Of a stretch of 23,101 nt of DNA, positions 16,580 through 23,101 are shown piece after piece. The translations under genes and the position numbers were made by a program. This stretch comes from DASUTB01 sp036374835 (GTDB lineage Bacteria; Actinomycetota; Actinomycetes; Jiangellales; Jiangellaceae): positions 1-23,101 of the forward strand of contig DASUTB010000143.1 of assembly GCA_036374835.1 (NCBI GenBank). The letters are read 5' to 3'. The first letter of the stretch is position 1. Each line of letters opens with the position of its first letter. Below the pieces are notes generated by a model. That model was given only the letters and a program-made list of their open reading frames with translations, did not search any database and was not told the origin of the DNA.

Positions 16580-17559
16580 GGTCGTGACCCTACCCGGGCG
16601 ACGCGCTCGGCCCACCAGGCGGACGTCGCGTCGTCCGCGCGCACGGCGTCCAGCGCGTTCTCATCCGGAACGGGCCGCCGCACCGGCAAGGCACCCTCCC
16701 GCGCCACGAGCGGCTCAACCACGACATCGCGCTCCAGCAAGCCGACGGTGGCCAGGCCGCAGGCGTACGGCAGCTCCGGCAGCGCGGCGGCCAGCGCCAC
16801 ACCGGCGGCTATCCCAACGGACGTCTCCAGAGCGGACGACACCACGACCGGCAAATCGATCCGCTCGGCGATCTCCAGGCAGGCGCGTACCCCGCCGAGC
16901 GGCTGGACCTTGAGGACGGCGATGTCGGCAGCCTCCAGACGGGCAACCCGCAGCGGGTCGTCCGCGCGCCGGATCGACTCGTCGGCGGCGATCGGCACGT
17001 CCACTCGCCGGCGCAACACCGCCAGTTCCTCGACCGTCGGGCACGGCTGCTCCACGTACTCCAGCCCACCGGCGGCCCGGTCGTAGCGCGGCACCAGCAT
17101 CGCGGCGGTGTCCGCGTCCCACGCGCCGTTCACATCGATACGGATGCGGCCGTCCGGGCCGAGCGCATCCTGCACCGCCCGCAGCCGCTCCTCGTCGTCC
17201 CCGGGTGCCTGACCGTCCGCCGCGACCTTGACCTTGGCCGTGGTGCAGCCCGGGAACCGGGTGAGCACCGCGGCGACGTCGGCGGCCGGGACGGCGGGCA
17301 CCGTCGCGTTCACGGGGACGGACGTGCGCACCGGCTCGGGCCAGCCGACGTCGGCCGCCTCGCATGCCGCCAACCACCATGCCACCGCGTCTGCATCGCC
17401 GTAGTCACGAAACGGCGAGAACTCGCCCCATCCGGAGTCACCGCGAATCAGGACGCCCTCGCGCACCGTGATTGCGCGGAACTCGGCTCGTAGCGGGATC
17501 GCGTACACCCACGAGGGATGCCGGCCGCGGTCCTGGCGCAGCGGCTCAGTGACCGGCAA
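16576..17559 (-). CDS. menC: o-Succinylbenzoate synthase
   Basis: Enolase-superfamily dehydratase of menaquinone biosynthesis, converting SHCHC to o-succinylbenzoate. With TTG 17559 as start it has 327 residues. The metal and acid/base residues are all visible: Lys-x-Lys in AKVKVA (109, 111), Asp142 in IDVNGAW, Glu170 in YVEQP, Asp193 in AADES, and Lys217 in AVLKVQPLGG. AITVREG and WGEFSPF near the N-terminus are typical of actinobacterial MenC. The start is uncertain: TTG 17559 overlaps the lipoprotein stop by 14 bp, while GTG 17508 gives MYAIPL and 310 residues. Neither has a strong ribosome binding site, so coupling to the upstream gene is likely. The frame further upstream to 17718 is shadow of the lipoprotein gene. 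Confidence 0.93.
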   Translation of the reverse strand: MPVTEPLRQDRGRHPSWVYAIPLRAEFRAITVREGVLIRGDSGWGEFSPFRDYGDADAVAWWLAACEAADVGWPEPVRTSVPVNATVPAVPAADVAAVLTRFPGCTTAKVKVAADGQAPGDDEERLRAVQDALGPDGRIRIDVNGAWDADTAAMLVPRYDRAAGGLEYVEQPCPTVEELAVLRRRVDVPIAADESIRRADDPLRVARLEAADIAVLKVQPLGGVRACLEIAERIDLPVVVSSALETSVGIAAGVALAAALPELPYACGLATVGLLERDVVVEPLVAREGALPVRRPVPDENALDAVRADDATSAWWAERVARVGSRP

Positions 17560-18148
17560 CAGATTCGCTGAGCCGTCGATGGGTCCGCCTGACGGCGGCG
17601 CGCTCGCTTTCCGGACCGGACGCAAGCGACTGCACGATGTGCTCCTCTCCGGTGACCAGTCGGAAGAACACAATGTAACCCTCGCCGTAGGAGATCTCGA
17701 CGTCGACGGCCGGGTCACCGCCGACCTCGGTCTCGGCGGTGGAGATCACCTCTCCGTCGAGCGTGCCGGCCACACCGTCGATTCCGGCGTCGAAGTCGTA
17801 GTCCGTACCGGGTGTGTCGATCACGTTGACGCCGAGTTCGACATCGCGCTCGGTCAGCAGGGAGTATTGCCGCAGCGTCACGGGTGTCCCGTCGGGCATG
17901 GTGGCGGAGTCGGCTTGCGGTTCGGTCGGTTCTGGCATCTTGAACCTGATCCCGCTCGGCTCGTCGGTCAACTCGACCCACTCGGACTCGTCGGCCGTGG
18001 CTTGCTCGGGCAGTGCGGGGCCGCTGCCGGTAGTCGTGGAGCCGACATCCGCCGACGGGTCGGCATCGTCCGAACCGCCGCACGCGGACAGCGTGAGAAC
18101 GGCGCACAGCAGGACGGCCGGAAACGTGCGCAACGCGACTCGCATCAC
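17546..18148 (-). CDS. Putative lipoprotein
   Basis: A ~200-residue lipoprotein. A hydrophobic signal ends in the lipobox LSAC, with lipidated Cys near residue 23, followed by GGSDDADPS linker typical of actinobacterial lipoproteins anchored to the outer face of the membrane. The acidic mature domain has WVELTDEPSGIRFKMP, a strand-turn pattern reminiscent of LpqN/LpqT-like or PsbP-like folds, but I cannot place it firmly. GTG 18148 has GGGGGA about 7 nt upstream; the adjacent ATG at 18145 is equally possible. It is first in a four-gene overlapping operon with menC and the aminotransferase/sulfotransferase-like pair, and is divergent from menB. Confidence 0.78.
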   Translation of the reverse strand: MMRVALRTFPAVLLCAVLTLSACGGSDDADPSADVGSTTTGSGPALPEQATADESEWVELTDEPSGIRFKMPEPTEPQADSATMPDGTPVTLRQYSLLTERDVELGVNVIDTPGTDYDFDAGIDGVAGTLDGEVISTAETEVGGDPAVDVEISYGEGYIVFFRLVTGEEHIVQSLASGPESERAAVRRTHRRLSESVAGH

Positions 18149-18327
18149 CTGAGAATCCCCCGGATTCGGTGCCGGATCGGCAACAGATCAATGACGGCGA
18201 CCGAGACTAACCCAATCCGGGCCAAAGCGCGCGCCGAGCGGCTTACGCCCAGTCGGGTACTCGTGACCCGGCGCCGGACACTAGCCTCGTGGTCGCAGCA
18301 CCAGAACGCCGCCGCGAGGAGCACCCC

Positions 18328-19227
18328 ATGACATCCACGCCATTCGACCCGTCGTTGTGGCGGCCCGTCGACGGGTTCGACTTCACCGACATCACCTACC
18401 ACCGGCATGTCAGCTCGGGCACCGTCCGGGTGGCGTTCGACCGTCCCGAGGTGCGCAACGCCTTCCGCCCGCACAGCGTCGACGAGCTCTATCGCGCGCT
18501 CGACCACGCCCGTATGACCCCGGACGTCGGCTGCGTGCTGCTGACCGGGAACGGGCCGTCGCCGAAGGACGGCGGCTGGGCGTTCTGCTCCGGCGGCGAC
18601 CAGCGCATCCGCGGACGCTCCGGCTACCAGTACGCCTTCGGGGACACCGCCGAGACCGTCGACCCGGCCCGTGCCGGACGGCTGCACATTCTCGAAGTGC
18701 AGCGGCTGATCCGATTCATGCCCAAGCCGGTGATCTGCGTCGTCCCCGGCTGGGCGGCCGGCGGTGGTCACAGCCTGCACGTGGTGTGCGACCTGACGAT
18801 CGCCAGCGCCGAACATGCCCGCTTCAAGCAGACCGACGCCGATGTGGGCTCGTTCGACGGCGGCTACGGCTCGGCGTATCTGGCGCGCCAGATCGGGCAG
18901 AAGTTCGCCCGCGAGATCTTCTTCCTTGGCGACGAGTATTCCGCCGCGGACGCGTACCGCATGGGCATGGTGAACGCAGTCGTGCCGCACGATGAGCTCG
19001 AAACGGTGGCCCTCGAGTGGGCGGAGAAGATCAACCGCAAGAGCCCGACGGCGATCCGCATGTTGAAGTACGCGTTCAACGCCGTGGACGACGGCATGGT
19101 CGGCCAGCAGGTCTTCGCCGGCGAGGCGACCCGGCTGGCCTACATGACCGACGAGGCCGTCGAGGGACGGGACGCCTTCCTGAACAAGCGCGACCCCGAC
19201 TGGTCCAAGTTCCCGCACTACTACTGA
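18328..19227 (+). CDS. menB: 1,4-Dihydroxy-2-naphthoyl-CoA synthase
   Basis: Crotonase-fold enzyme that cyclises o-succinylbenzoyl-CoA to 1,4-dihydroxy-2-naphthoyl-CoA in menaquinone synthesis. The 299-residue length matches actinobacterial MenB. Visible motifs: CSGGDQRIRG (87-96) in the oxyanion-hole region, GWAAGGGHSL (141-150), SFDGGYGS with Asp177 at the active site, and the typical C-terminus DWSKFPHYY. ATG 18328 is preceded by GAGGAG 6 nt upstream; the earlier frame to 18289 is not conserved-looking. It is transcribed divergently from the menC operon. A possible -10 (TAGCCT, 18282-18287) lies upstream but no good -35 was found. Confidence 0.96.
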   Translation: MTSTPFDPSLWRPVDGFDFTDITYHRHVSSGTVRVAFDRPEVRNAFRPHSVDELYRALDHARMTPDVGCVLLTGNGPSPKDGGWAFCSGGDQRIRGRSGYQYAFGDTAETVDPARAGRLHILEVQRLIRFMPKPVICVVPGWAAGGGHSLHVVCDLTIASAEHARFKQTDADVGSFDGGYGSAYLARQIGQKFAREIFFLGDEYSAADAYRMGMVNAVVPHDELETVALEWAEKINRKSPTAIRMLKYAFNAVDDGMVGQQVFAGEATRLAYMTDEAVEGRDAFLNKRDPDWSKFPHYY

Positions 19228-19422
19228 ATGACCATGTTTGGCCCGAATTTCCCAGCCAAAGCACGTCTATAGAGCTGGCAAAGCCTGGAGAAACCTAGCG
19301 TTGGACTTTGCTGGGCTTCTCCACGCTTTGCTAGCGTTTTGGGACTTTGCTGAGCGTTTACCAGCTTTGGCAGGTCTACAGGCCATGTTAGGCACGGAAA
19401 TAGGTGCCTAACATGGTCATTC
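19226..19422. repeat. Composite ~200-bp palindrome between menB and the hydrolase gene
   Basis: The element is bounded by an 18-bp inverted repeat with two mismatches (19226-19243 and 19405-19422; GAATGACCATGTT and its complement). Each end overlaps a stop codon: menB on the left, the hydrolase on the right. At the right end there is also a local hairpin, CCATGTTAGGCAC (19383-19395) with GTGCCTAACATGG (19404-19416) and an 8-nt loop. The AT-richer middle holds two imperfect direct repeats (19303-19336, 19342-19374, each starting GGACTTTGCTG) that can also pair with 19265-19300. No open frame of interest lies inside. It may be a MITE-like insertion or an expanded terminator. Confidence 0.7.
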
Positions 19423-20739
19423 TGGTGGGCAGGGGGCGGTGAACGGGCCCAGGTCGCGCGTCTGGGTCGTGAACGCGCAGCCGTAGTTCGGGTCCGCGAC
19501 AACAGCCGGCGTCAGGACGTCGTCACCGGCCGGACGGATGCCGTGCTCGACCCACGCCACCAGGTCGACGAAGCCGGTCACGAACTCCTCGGCGGTGAAG
19601 TCGCAATGCCCGACCCCGCGGATCGCACGCTGCACGACCAGGTCGGACGCGCCGTTCTCGGCGACCCGCTCGGCGTAGACCTGCTCCATCGAGAACGGCA
19701 CGAACAGATCGCCGAGATTGTGCAGGGTCAGCACCGGAATGGTCGGATCGCCGCCGACGACGGGCACGTTGTTCAGACCCGGATTCCGATTGCCCGCCGC
19801 GTCCGCGGTCACCCGCAGAACCTCCTCGTTGAGCTCCTCCTCGGCCATGCTCAGCTCGGGGTCGGTGTCGAACTGGTACACCACGTCCGAGTTGTCCACC
19901 GCGACGCCGGGCGACCGGGGCACCACACCGTCCAGCGACCCGAAGCCCAGCAAGAACGACGCCCACGCCGGGAAGGCCGCATCGAAGAGTGGCCGCTCCC
20001 CGCCGGAGCGTAGTTCGGTCAGCGACTTCAGGTTCTCGCCGTCCGGGGTCAGCCCGAACGGCCACGCCGCGGCAAGCGTTGAGGTGATCTGCGGAATGGA
20101 CTCGGTCTGCCACTCCACCGGATCCGGCGGGAAGGTCATGTCCACGTCGGCCAGCGCGGCGGCGACCACGTTGTAGTCCAGGAAGAAGTCGAACAACTCG
20201 TAGTCGCCGAGCACGCCGCAGATCGGCATCGCGCCGTCGTAGCTGTTCGGATACTGCTCGATCGCAACGGCCGTGACGTGCCCGCCCATCGAGGCACCCG
20301 TCAAATAGACCCGGTCCGGGTTGTCCACGATGCCGCTGAACAGAGTCGTCAGCTTGTGCGTGTCCGCGACGCCGACCGCGACGTCGTAGTCGTTCTTGGA
20401 ATAGCTCGACGCGGCCCAGGCGTAGCCGTTGGCGATCAGGAACTGGCGCAGCGGATGGTTGTCGACGGTCAGCTCCAGCCCGTCGCCGCGGAACCCGTGC
20501 GCCCACATCACGAGATCGCCGTTCCAGTTCTCCGGCACTTCGATCCGGTAGCCGGCCCCGGCGTGCACGCCCCAATACCTGTCCGTGGGAATCCCCGGGA
20601 CGGCGTCGAACGGCAGCGTGGACTCGTCGACGAAATACTCCGGTGGTTTGTCGGCCTGCGCAGGACCGACGCCGATTGCGATCGTACCTGCCGCCAGCAC
20701 GCCAGCGGCGAGTGCGTGAATTACCCGTCTTGCAGCCAT
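19417..20739 (-). CDS. Secreted alpha/beta hydrolase (esterase/lipase-like)
   Basis: A 440-residue exported alpha/beta hydrolase. Residues 1-29 form a signal peptide (cleavage likely after AQA). The oxyanion strand VMWAHGFRGDG, the nucleophile elbow TGASMGGH with Ser150, Asp344 in HNLGDLFVPF and His378 in GVGHCDF give a plausible triad. A large insertion (~180-310) may form a lid. Substrate is unknown; esterase, lipase or polymer depolymerase activity is possible. ATG 20739 is preceded by GAGGAG 6 nt upstream. The C-terminal CxF...APCPPE tail has two cysteines that may pair. The stop codon is within the composite palindrome shared with menB. Confidence 0.85.
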   Translation of the reverse strand: MAARRVIHALAAGVLAAGTIAIGVGPAQADKPPEYFVDESTLPFDAVPGIPTDRYWGVHAGAGYRIEVPENWNGDLVMWAHGFRGDGLELTVDNHPLRQFLIANGYAWAASSYSKNDYDVAVGVADTHKLTTLFSGIVDNPDRVYLTGASMGGHVTAVAIEQYPNSYDGAMPICGVLGDYELFDFFLDYNVVAAALADVDMTFPPDPVEWQTESIPQITSTLAAAWPFGLTPDGENLKSLTELRSGGERPLFDAAFPAWASFLLGFGSLDGVVPRSPGVAVDNSDVVYQFDTDPELSMAEEELNEEVLRVTADAAGNRNPGLNNVPVVGGDPTIPVLTLHNLGDLFVPFSMEQVYAERVAENGASDLVVQRAIRGVGHCDFTAEEFVTGFVDLVAWVEHGIRPAGDDVLTPAVVADPNYGCAFTTQTRDLGPFTAPCPPE

Positions 20740-20779
20740 CGTTGTCTCCTCACAGGGATGGGAAATGCTGCAAATCAAG

Positions 20780-20829
20780 TGATCATGAAGCCGACTCACA
20801 CAAATCCGACGGGCTAGGCTTCATGATCA
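20780..20829. repeat. Hairpin between the SPFH gene and the hydrolase gene
   Basis: TGATCATGAAGCC (20780-20792) and GGCTTCATGATCA (20817-20829) are perfect 13-bp inverted arms around a 24-nt loop. The SPFH stop codon lies 10 nt further on, at 20841-20839, and is itself part of another TGATCATG. A terminator for the SPFH transcript is the likeliest role, and it also insulates the same-strand hydrolase gene downstream. Confidence 0.65.
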
Positions 20830-20838
20830 TCGACATGA

Positions 20839-21909
20839 TCACCGTTCTTGGGCGCTCGACGCTTCGGCGGCGGCCGCCTTCGCATCCTCCACGGCTGCTT
20901 GCGCGAGCTCAGCCGCTTGATCGGCCGCGGTAACCGACTCCGCACCCGAGTCGGCGGTGAGCTCCTTGCGCTCGCCGCCGTCCCCGAGCGCTTCGTCGCC
21001 CGATTCACCACCTGCCGCCTCGGCCGGCATGCCCATCTTCGACCGGTCGGTGAAACCCTCGGTGATGGCGCGGACCGCCTCGGTCAGCTCGCCCGGGATG
21101 ACCCAGAACGTGTTGTTATCGCTGGACGCGATACTCGGCAGCGTCTCCAAGTACTTGTACGCGAGCACCTTGGGGTCGGCGTTGTACTTGTGCACGGCCT
21201 GGAACACCTGCTCGACGGCTTTCGCCTCACCGTCGGCGCGCAGGATCTTGGCCTGCTGGTCACCCTGGGCCTCGAGGATCTCCTGCTGCCGGGTTCCCTC
21301 GGCGGTCAGGATCTTGGCCTGCCGCTCACCTTCGGCGTGCAGAATCGCCGCGCGCTTGTCCCTTTCGGCGCGCATCTGCTTCTCCATCGCCTCTTTGATG
21401 GTGTGCGGCGGGTCGATCGCCTTGATCTCGACCCGGTTCACCCGGATGCCCCACTTGCCCGTCGCGTCGTCCAGCACGGTGCGCAGCCGGTGGTTGATCT
21501 CCTCGCGCGAGGTCAGAGTTTCCTCCAGATCCATACTGCCGATCACGTTACGCAGCGTCGTGACGGTCAGCTGGTCGATCGCCTGGAGGTAGTTGGCCAC
21601 CTCGTAGGCGGCCGCCCGCGGATCGGTGATCTGGTAGTAGAGGACCGTGTCGATGTTGACGACCAGATTGTCCTCGGTGATCACCGGCTTCGGGTCGGAC
21701 GAGTAGACCTGTTCGCGAATGTCCAGCTTGTTGTTGACCCGGTCGGCCACCGGGAGGATCAGGTTCAGGCCGGGCTGCAACGTCCGGCGATACCGTCCGA
21801 ACCGCTCGATGTTGTAGCGGCGAGCCTGGGGGACGATCCGAATCGCTGACAGTACCCCCAGAACGATCGCCGCAACGATAATGATCGGTAGCAGCACATC
21901 AATGCCCAT
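20839..21909 (-). CDS. SPFH/Band 7 (stomatin-like) membrane protein
   Basis: A 356-residue SPFH protein of the stomatin/QmcA type, thought to scaffold membrane microdomains. It has an N-terminal membrane anchor (~5-25) and a Band 7 domain (~25-190; ERFGRYRRTLQPGLNLILP, VNIDTVLYYQITDP, LRNVIGSMDLEETLTSREEIN). A coiled coil follows with repeated A-E-G-x-RQ-x-x-IL units (~180-230), then an Ala/Glu-rich low-complexity tail (~290-356). ATG 21909 is preferred because AGGAG lies 8 nt upstream; GTG 21918 would overlap that site. It follows the nfeD gene by 15 bp, the standard pairing in which NfeD binds and stabilises the SPFH partner. Confidence 0.92.
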   Translation of the reverse strand: MGIDVLLPIIIVAAIVLGVLSAIRIVPQARRYNIERFGRYRRTLQPGLNLILPVADRVNNKLDIREQVYSSDPKPVITEDNLVVNIDTVLYYQITDPRAAAYEVANYLQAIDQLTVTTLRNVIGSMDLEETLTSREEINHRLRTVLDDATGKWGIRVNRVEIKAIDPPHTIKEAMEKQMRAERDKRAAILHAEGERQAKILTAEGTRQQEILEAQGDQQAKILRADGEAKAVEQVFQAVHKYNADPKVLAYKYLETLPSIASSDNNTFWVIPGELTEAVRAITEGFTDRSKMGMPAEAAGGESGDEALGDGGERKELTADSGAESVTAADQAAELAQAAVEDAKAAAAEASSAQER

Positions 21910-21924
21910 ATATTTCACTCCTCG

Positions 21925-22359
21925 TCACGGCAGCAACTCGCGTGGGTAGACCACCGCCGTTGCGCCATCGATTTCCATCACGTCGACCATCGCCCCTGCC
22001 GGTATCACATGGCTCTCGTCAAGGGTGCGAGCCGTCCACTCCTCGCCGGCGAGCTTGACCAGCCCGCCCGAAGCCGTCACCTCTTCGATGACAACGGCGC
22101 CCTTCCCAACGAGACGCTCCGCGCCCTCCGTACTGACCGGCGGGTTCAGCATGTGCCGTTGCGCGATCGGCCGCACGACGATCAGCCCGAGCGCCGACGC
22201 TCCGGCGAATGCCAGCACTTGAAGGAACAGCGGAGCGCCGACACCGGCCACCACCGCCGCTACGACAGCGGCCGCTGCGAGCAGGCCGAACGCCAGCGTG
22301 AGCGTGAAGAACTCCGCGACGCCCAACGCTGCGGCGATCAGTAGCCACAACCACGCCAT
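21925..22359 (-). CDS. NfeD family membrane protein
   Basis: A short NfeD (144 residues) without the ClpP-like protease domain. It has three or so membrane helices (~3-18, ~22-40, ~45-63), then an OB-fold domain (~80-144; LVGKGAVVIEEV, GLVKLAGEEWTART, IPAGAMVDVMEIDGATAVV). NfeD1b-type proteins pair with stomatin-like SPFH proteins, and such a gene is directly downstream in the same operon. The ATG at 22359 gives the usual MAWLWLLIA start. A promoter with its -10 only 5 nt from the ATG suggests a leaderless transcript. Confidence 0.9.
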   Translation of the reverse strand: MAWLWLLIAAALGVAEFFTLTLAFGLLAAAAVVAAVVAGVGAPLFLQVLAFAGASALGLIVVRPIAQRHMLNPPVSTEGAERLVGKGAVVIEEVTASGGLVKLAGEEWTARTLDESHVIPAGAMVDVMEIDGATAVVYPRELLP

Positions 22360-22364
22360 ATTTC

Positions 22365-22392
22365 AACGTACCTCGCTTGCGCCCACGTCGAA
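22365..22392 (-). promoter_or_regulatory. Probable promoter of the nfeD-SPFH operon
   Basis: On the minus strand TTCGAC (22392-22387) and TACGTT (22370-22365) are spaced 16 bp. The -10 ends 5 nt before the nfeD ATG, so the mRNA would be leaderless or nearly so. Confidence 0.45.
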
Positions 22393-22404
22393 CAGACCAC
22401 CGGA

Positions 22405-22433
22405 GTGACTGTTACCCCACGGTCACCTAGATT
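22405..22433 (+). promoter_or_regulatory. Probable promoter of menE
   Basis: GTGACT (22405-22410), a 17-bp spacer and TAGATT (22428-22433) form a good housekeeping-type promoter. The predicted start of transcription is only about 4 nt before the ATG at 22444, giving a near-leaderless mRNA with no room for a ribosome binding site. Confidence 0.6.
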
Positions 22434-22443
22434 GGTCGGCGCG

Positions 22444-23101
22444 ATGACACATCCGGTCCATACCTTGATCGTAACGCGTGGCGGCGACGTCCCCGACCAG
22501 GTGCTTCCCGTCCTGGCCGATGCGCTGGCCGGCGGCCCGGCGCTGCTCCCGTTGCCGGACGGACCCCCGCCACTTCGCGAGTCGGTCATCGCCGCGCTAC
22601 GCCCGGACGAGCCATTGGACGGGGAAGCCGCGCTCATCGTGCCGACATCCGGCACCACCGGCGAGCCGCGCGGCGTCCTACTTTCCGCGGCGGCGGTGCG
22701 CGCGGCCGCCGAGGCGACCCATACCCGCCTCGGCGGACCGGGCCGCTGGCTGCTGGCCCTGCCCGCGACTCACATCGCGGGCTTGATGGTGCTGGCACGC
22801 TCGGTCGTTGCCGGGACGGCACCCCGTGCGCTCGATCTTCGAAGCGGCTTCGATCCGGAGGAGTTCGTCACCGCAACGGCCCGGCTCGGCGGCAACCTCG
22901 CCGCTCGCCGGTACACCTCGCTCGTGCCGGCACAGCTCACGACGCTGATGGACGACGCGGACGCGACCGCGGCATTGGCCGGCTACGACGCCGTGCTGCT
23001 CGGCGGATCGGCCGCACCGGCCGCACTGGTCGAGCACGCGCGAGAAGCCGGCGTGAACATCGTCACCACCTACGGCATGACCGAGACCTGCGGCGGCTGC
23101 G
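22444..23101 (+). CDS. menE: o-Succinylbenzoate-CoA ligase, N-terminal part
   Basis: The first 219 codons of an AMP-forming acyl-CoA synthetase; the gene runs off the right edge. The frame is open throughout. Visible motifs are the P-loop PTSGTTGEPRGV (67-78), LPATHIAGL (~105-113), VLLGGSAAP (~190) and the TYGMTET signature (~210-216). The very short region before the P-loop (66 residues) is typical of compact actinobacterial MenE rather than general fatty acyl-CoA ligases. It activates o-succinylbenzoate, the product of MenC, to the CoA ester used by MenB, both encoded in this window. Transcription probably starts next to the ATG. Confidence 0.92.
   Translation, partial: MTHPVHTLIVTRGGDVPDQVLPVLADALAGGPALLPLPDGPPPLRESVIAALRPDEPLDGEAALIVPTSGTTGEPRGVLLSAAAVRAAAEATHTRLGGPGRWLLALPATHIAGLMVLARSVVAGTAPRALDLRSGFDPEEFVTATARLGGNLAARRYTSLVPAQLTTLMDDADATAALAGYDAVLLGGSAAPAALVEHAREAGVNIVTTYGMTETCGGC

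Noticed and set aside
18241..18287. CTTACGCCCAGTCGGGTAC upstream of menB, considered as another copy of the shared element
   Set aside because: Beyond CTTACGC the match fails unless gaps are introduced, and the conserved 22-23 nt spacing to a GANGNT hexamer is absent.
19303..19374. Direct repeats considered as a minimal CRISPR array
   Set aside because: Only two imperfect units with almost no spacer, inside a palindromic element, and no cas gene in the window.
21547..21555. GTTACGCAG inside the SPFH gene, resembling the first half of the shared promoter element
   Set aside because: It lies within conserved coding sequence, the second half (CTACCGA) is missing, and no gene starts downstream.

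Overview
The window is high-GC, gene-dense DNA from an actinobacterium. The evidence is the codon bias, the menaquinone genes (menC, menB and the start of menE), a RamB/ScfR-type regulator beside a glyoxylate-shunt operon, a stand-alone LigD-type polymerase, and several near-leaderless promoters with TANNNT -10 boxes. Jiangellaceae or relatives would fit, but that is a guess from gene style. No tRNA, rRNA, CRISPR array, phage gene or transposase was seen. No gene-free stretch exceeds 300 bases.

Left end (1-2118): a membrane protein cut by the window edge, then a decayed patch. Here a minus-strand ABC-2 permease that lost its first membrane segment meets, head to head, a plus-strand ScyD/ScyE-like gene that lost its N-terminal part. 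A degenerate copy of the end of the neighbouring membrane-protein gene follows, then that intact six-segment membrane protein.

Stress or resistance-like block (2119-8842): an ATP-grasp/PEP-utilising phosphotransferase of the rifampicin-phosphotransferase type, a ~1000-residue LAL-type LuxR regulator, an SRPBCC protein, and a divergently transcribed small secreted protein. Four transcription units here (including the membrane protein at 1235-1942) share a promoter element, roughly TTACGCAGTYCTACCGATGC. It is followed after 22-23 nt by a GANGNT -10-like hexamer. The simplest reading is a local regulon driven by the LuxR protein. This is the most striking unexplained signal in the window.

Central metabolism (8858-13633): aceA and aceB (isocitrate lyase, malate synthase) form a minus-strand operon with a 40-bp-arm hairpin between them. 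The divergent RamB/ScfR-like regulator shares an AT-rich, palindrome-bearing intergenic region with aceA. A bidirectional hairpin terminator separates aceB from the secreted-protein gene.

Right part (13685-23101): a small PLDc_N membrane protein, a LigD-type polymerase, and a tightly overlapping minus-strand operon (lipoprotein, menC, class IV aminotransferase-like protein, P-loop sulfotransferase-like protein). Then come menB, a secreted alpha/beta hydrolase, an nfeD-SPFH membrane-protein pair, and the first 219 codons of menE, which runs off the window. Several gene ends carry palindromes beginning with a shared TGAYCAYG-type sequence, including a ~200-bp AT-richer composite palindrome between menB and the hydrolase gene.
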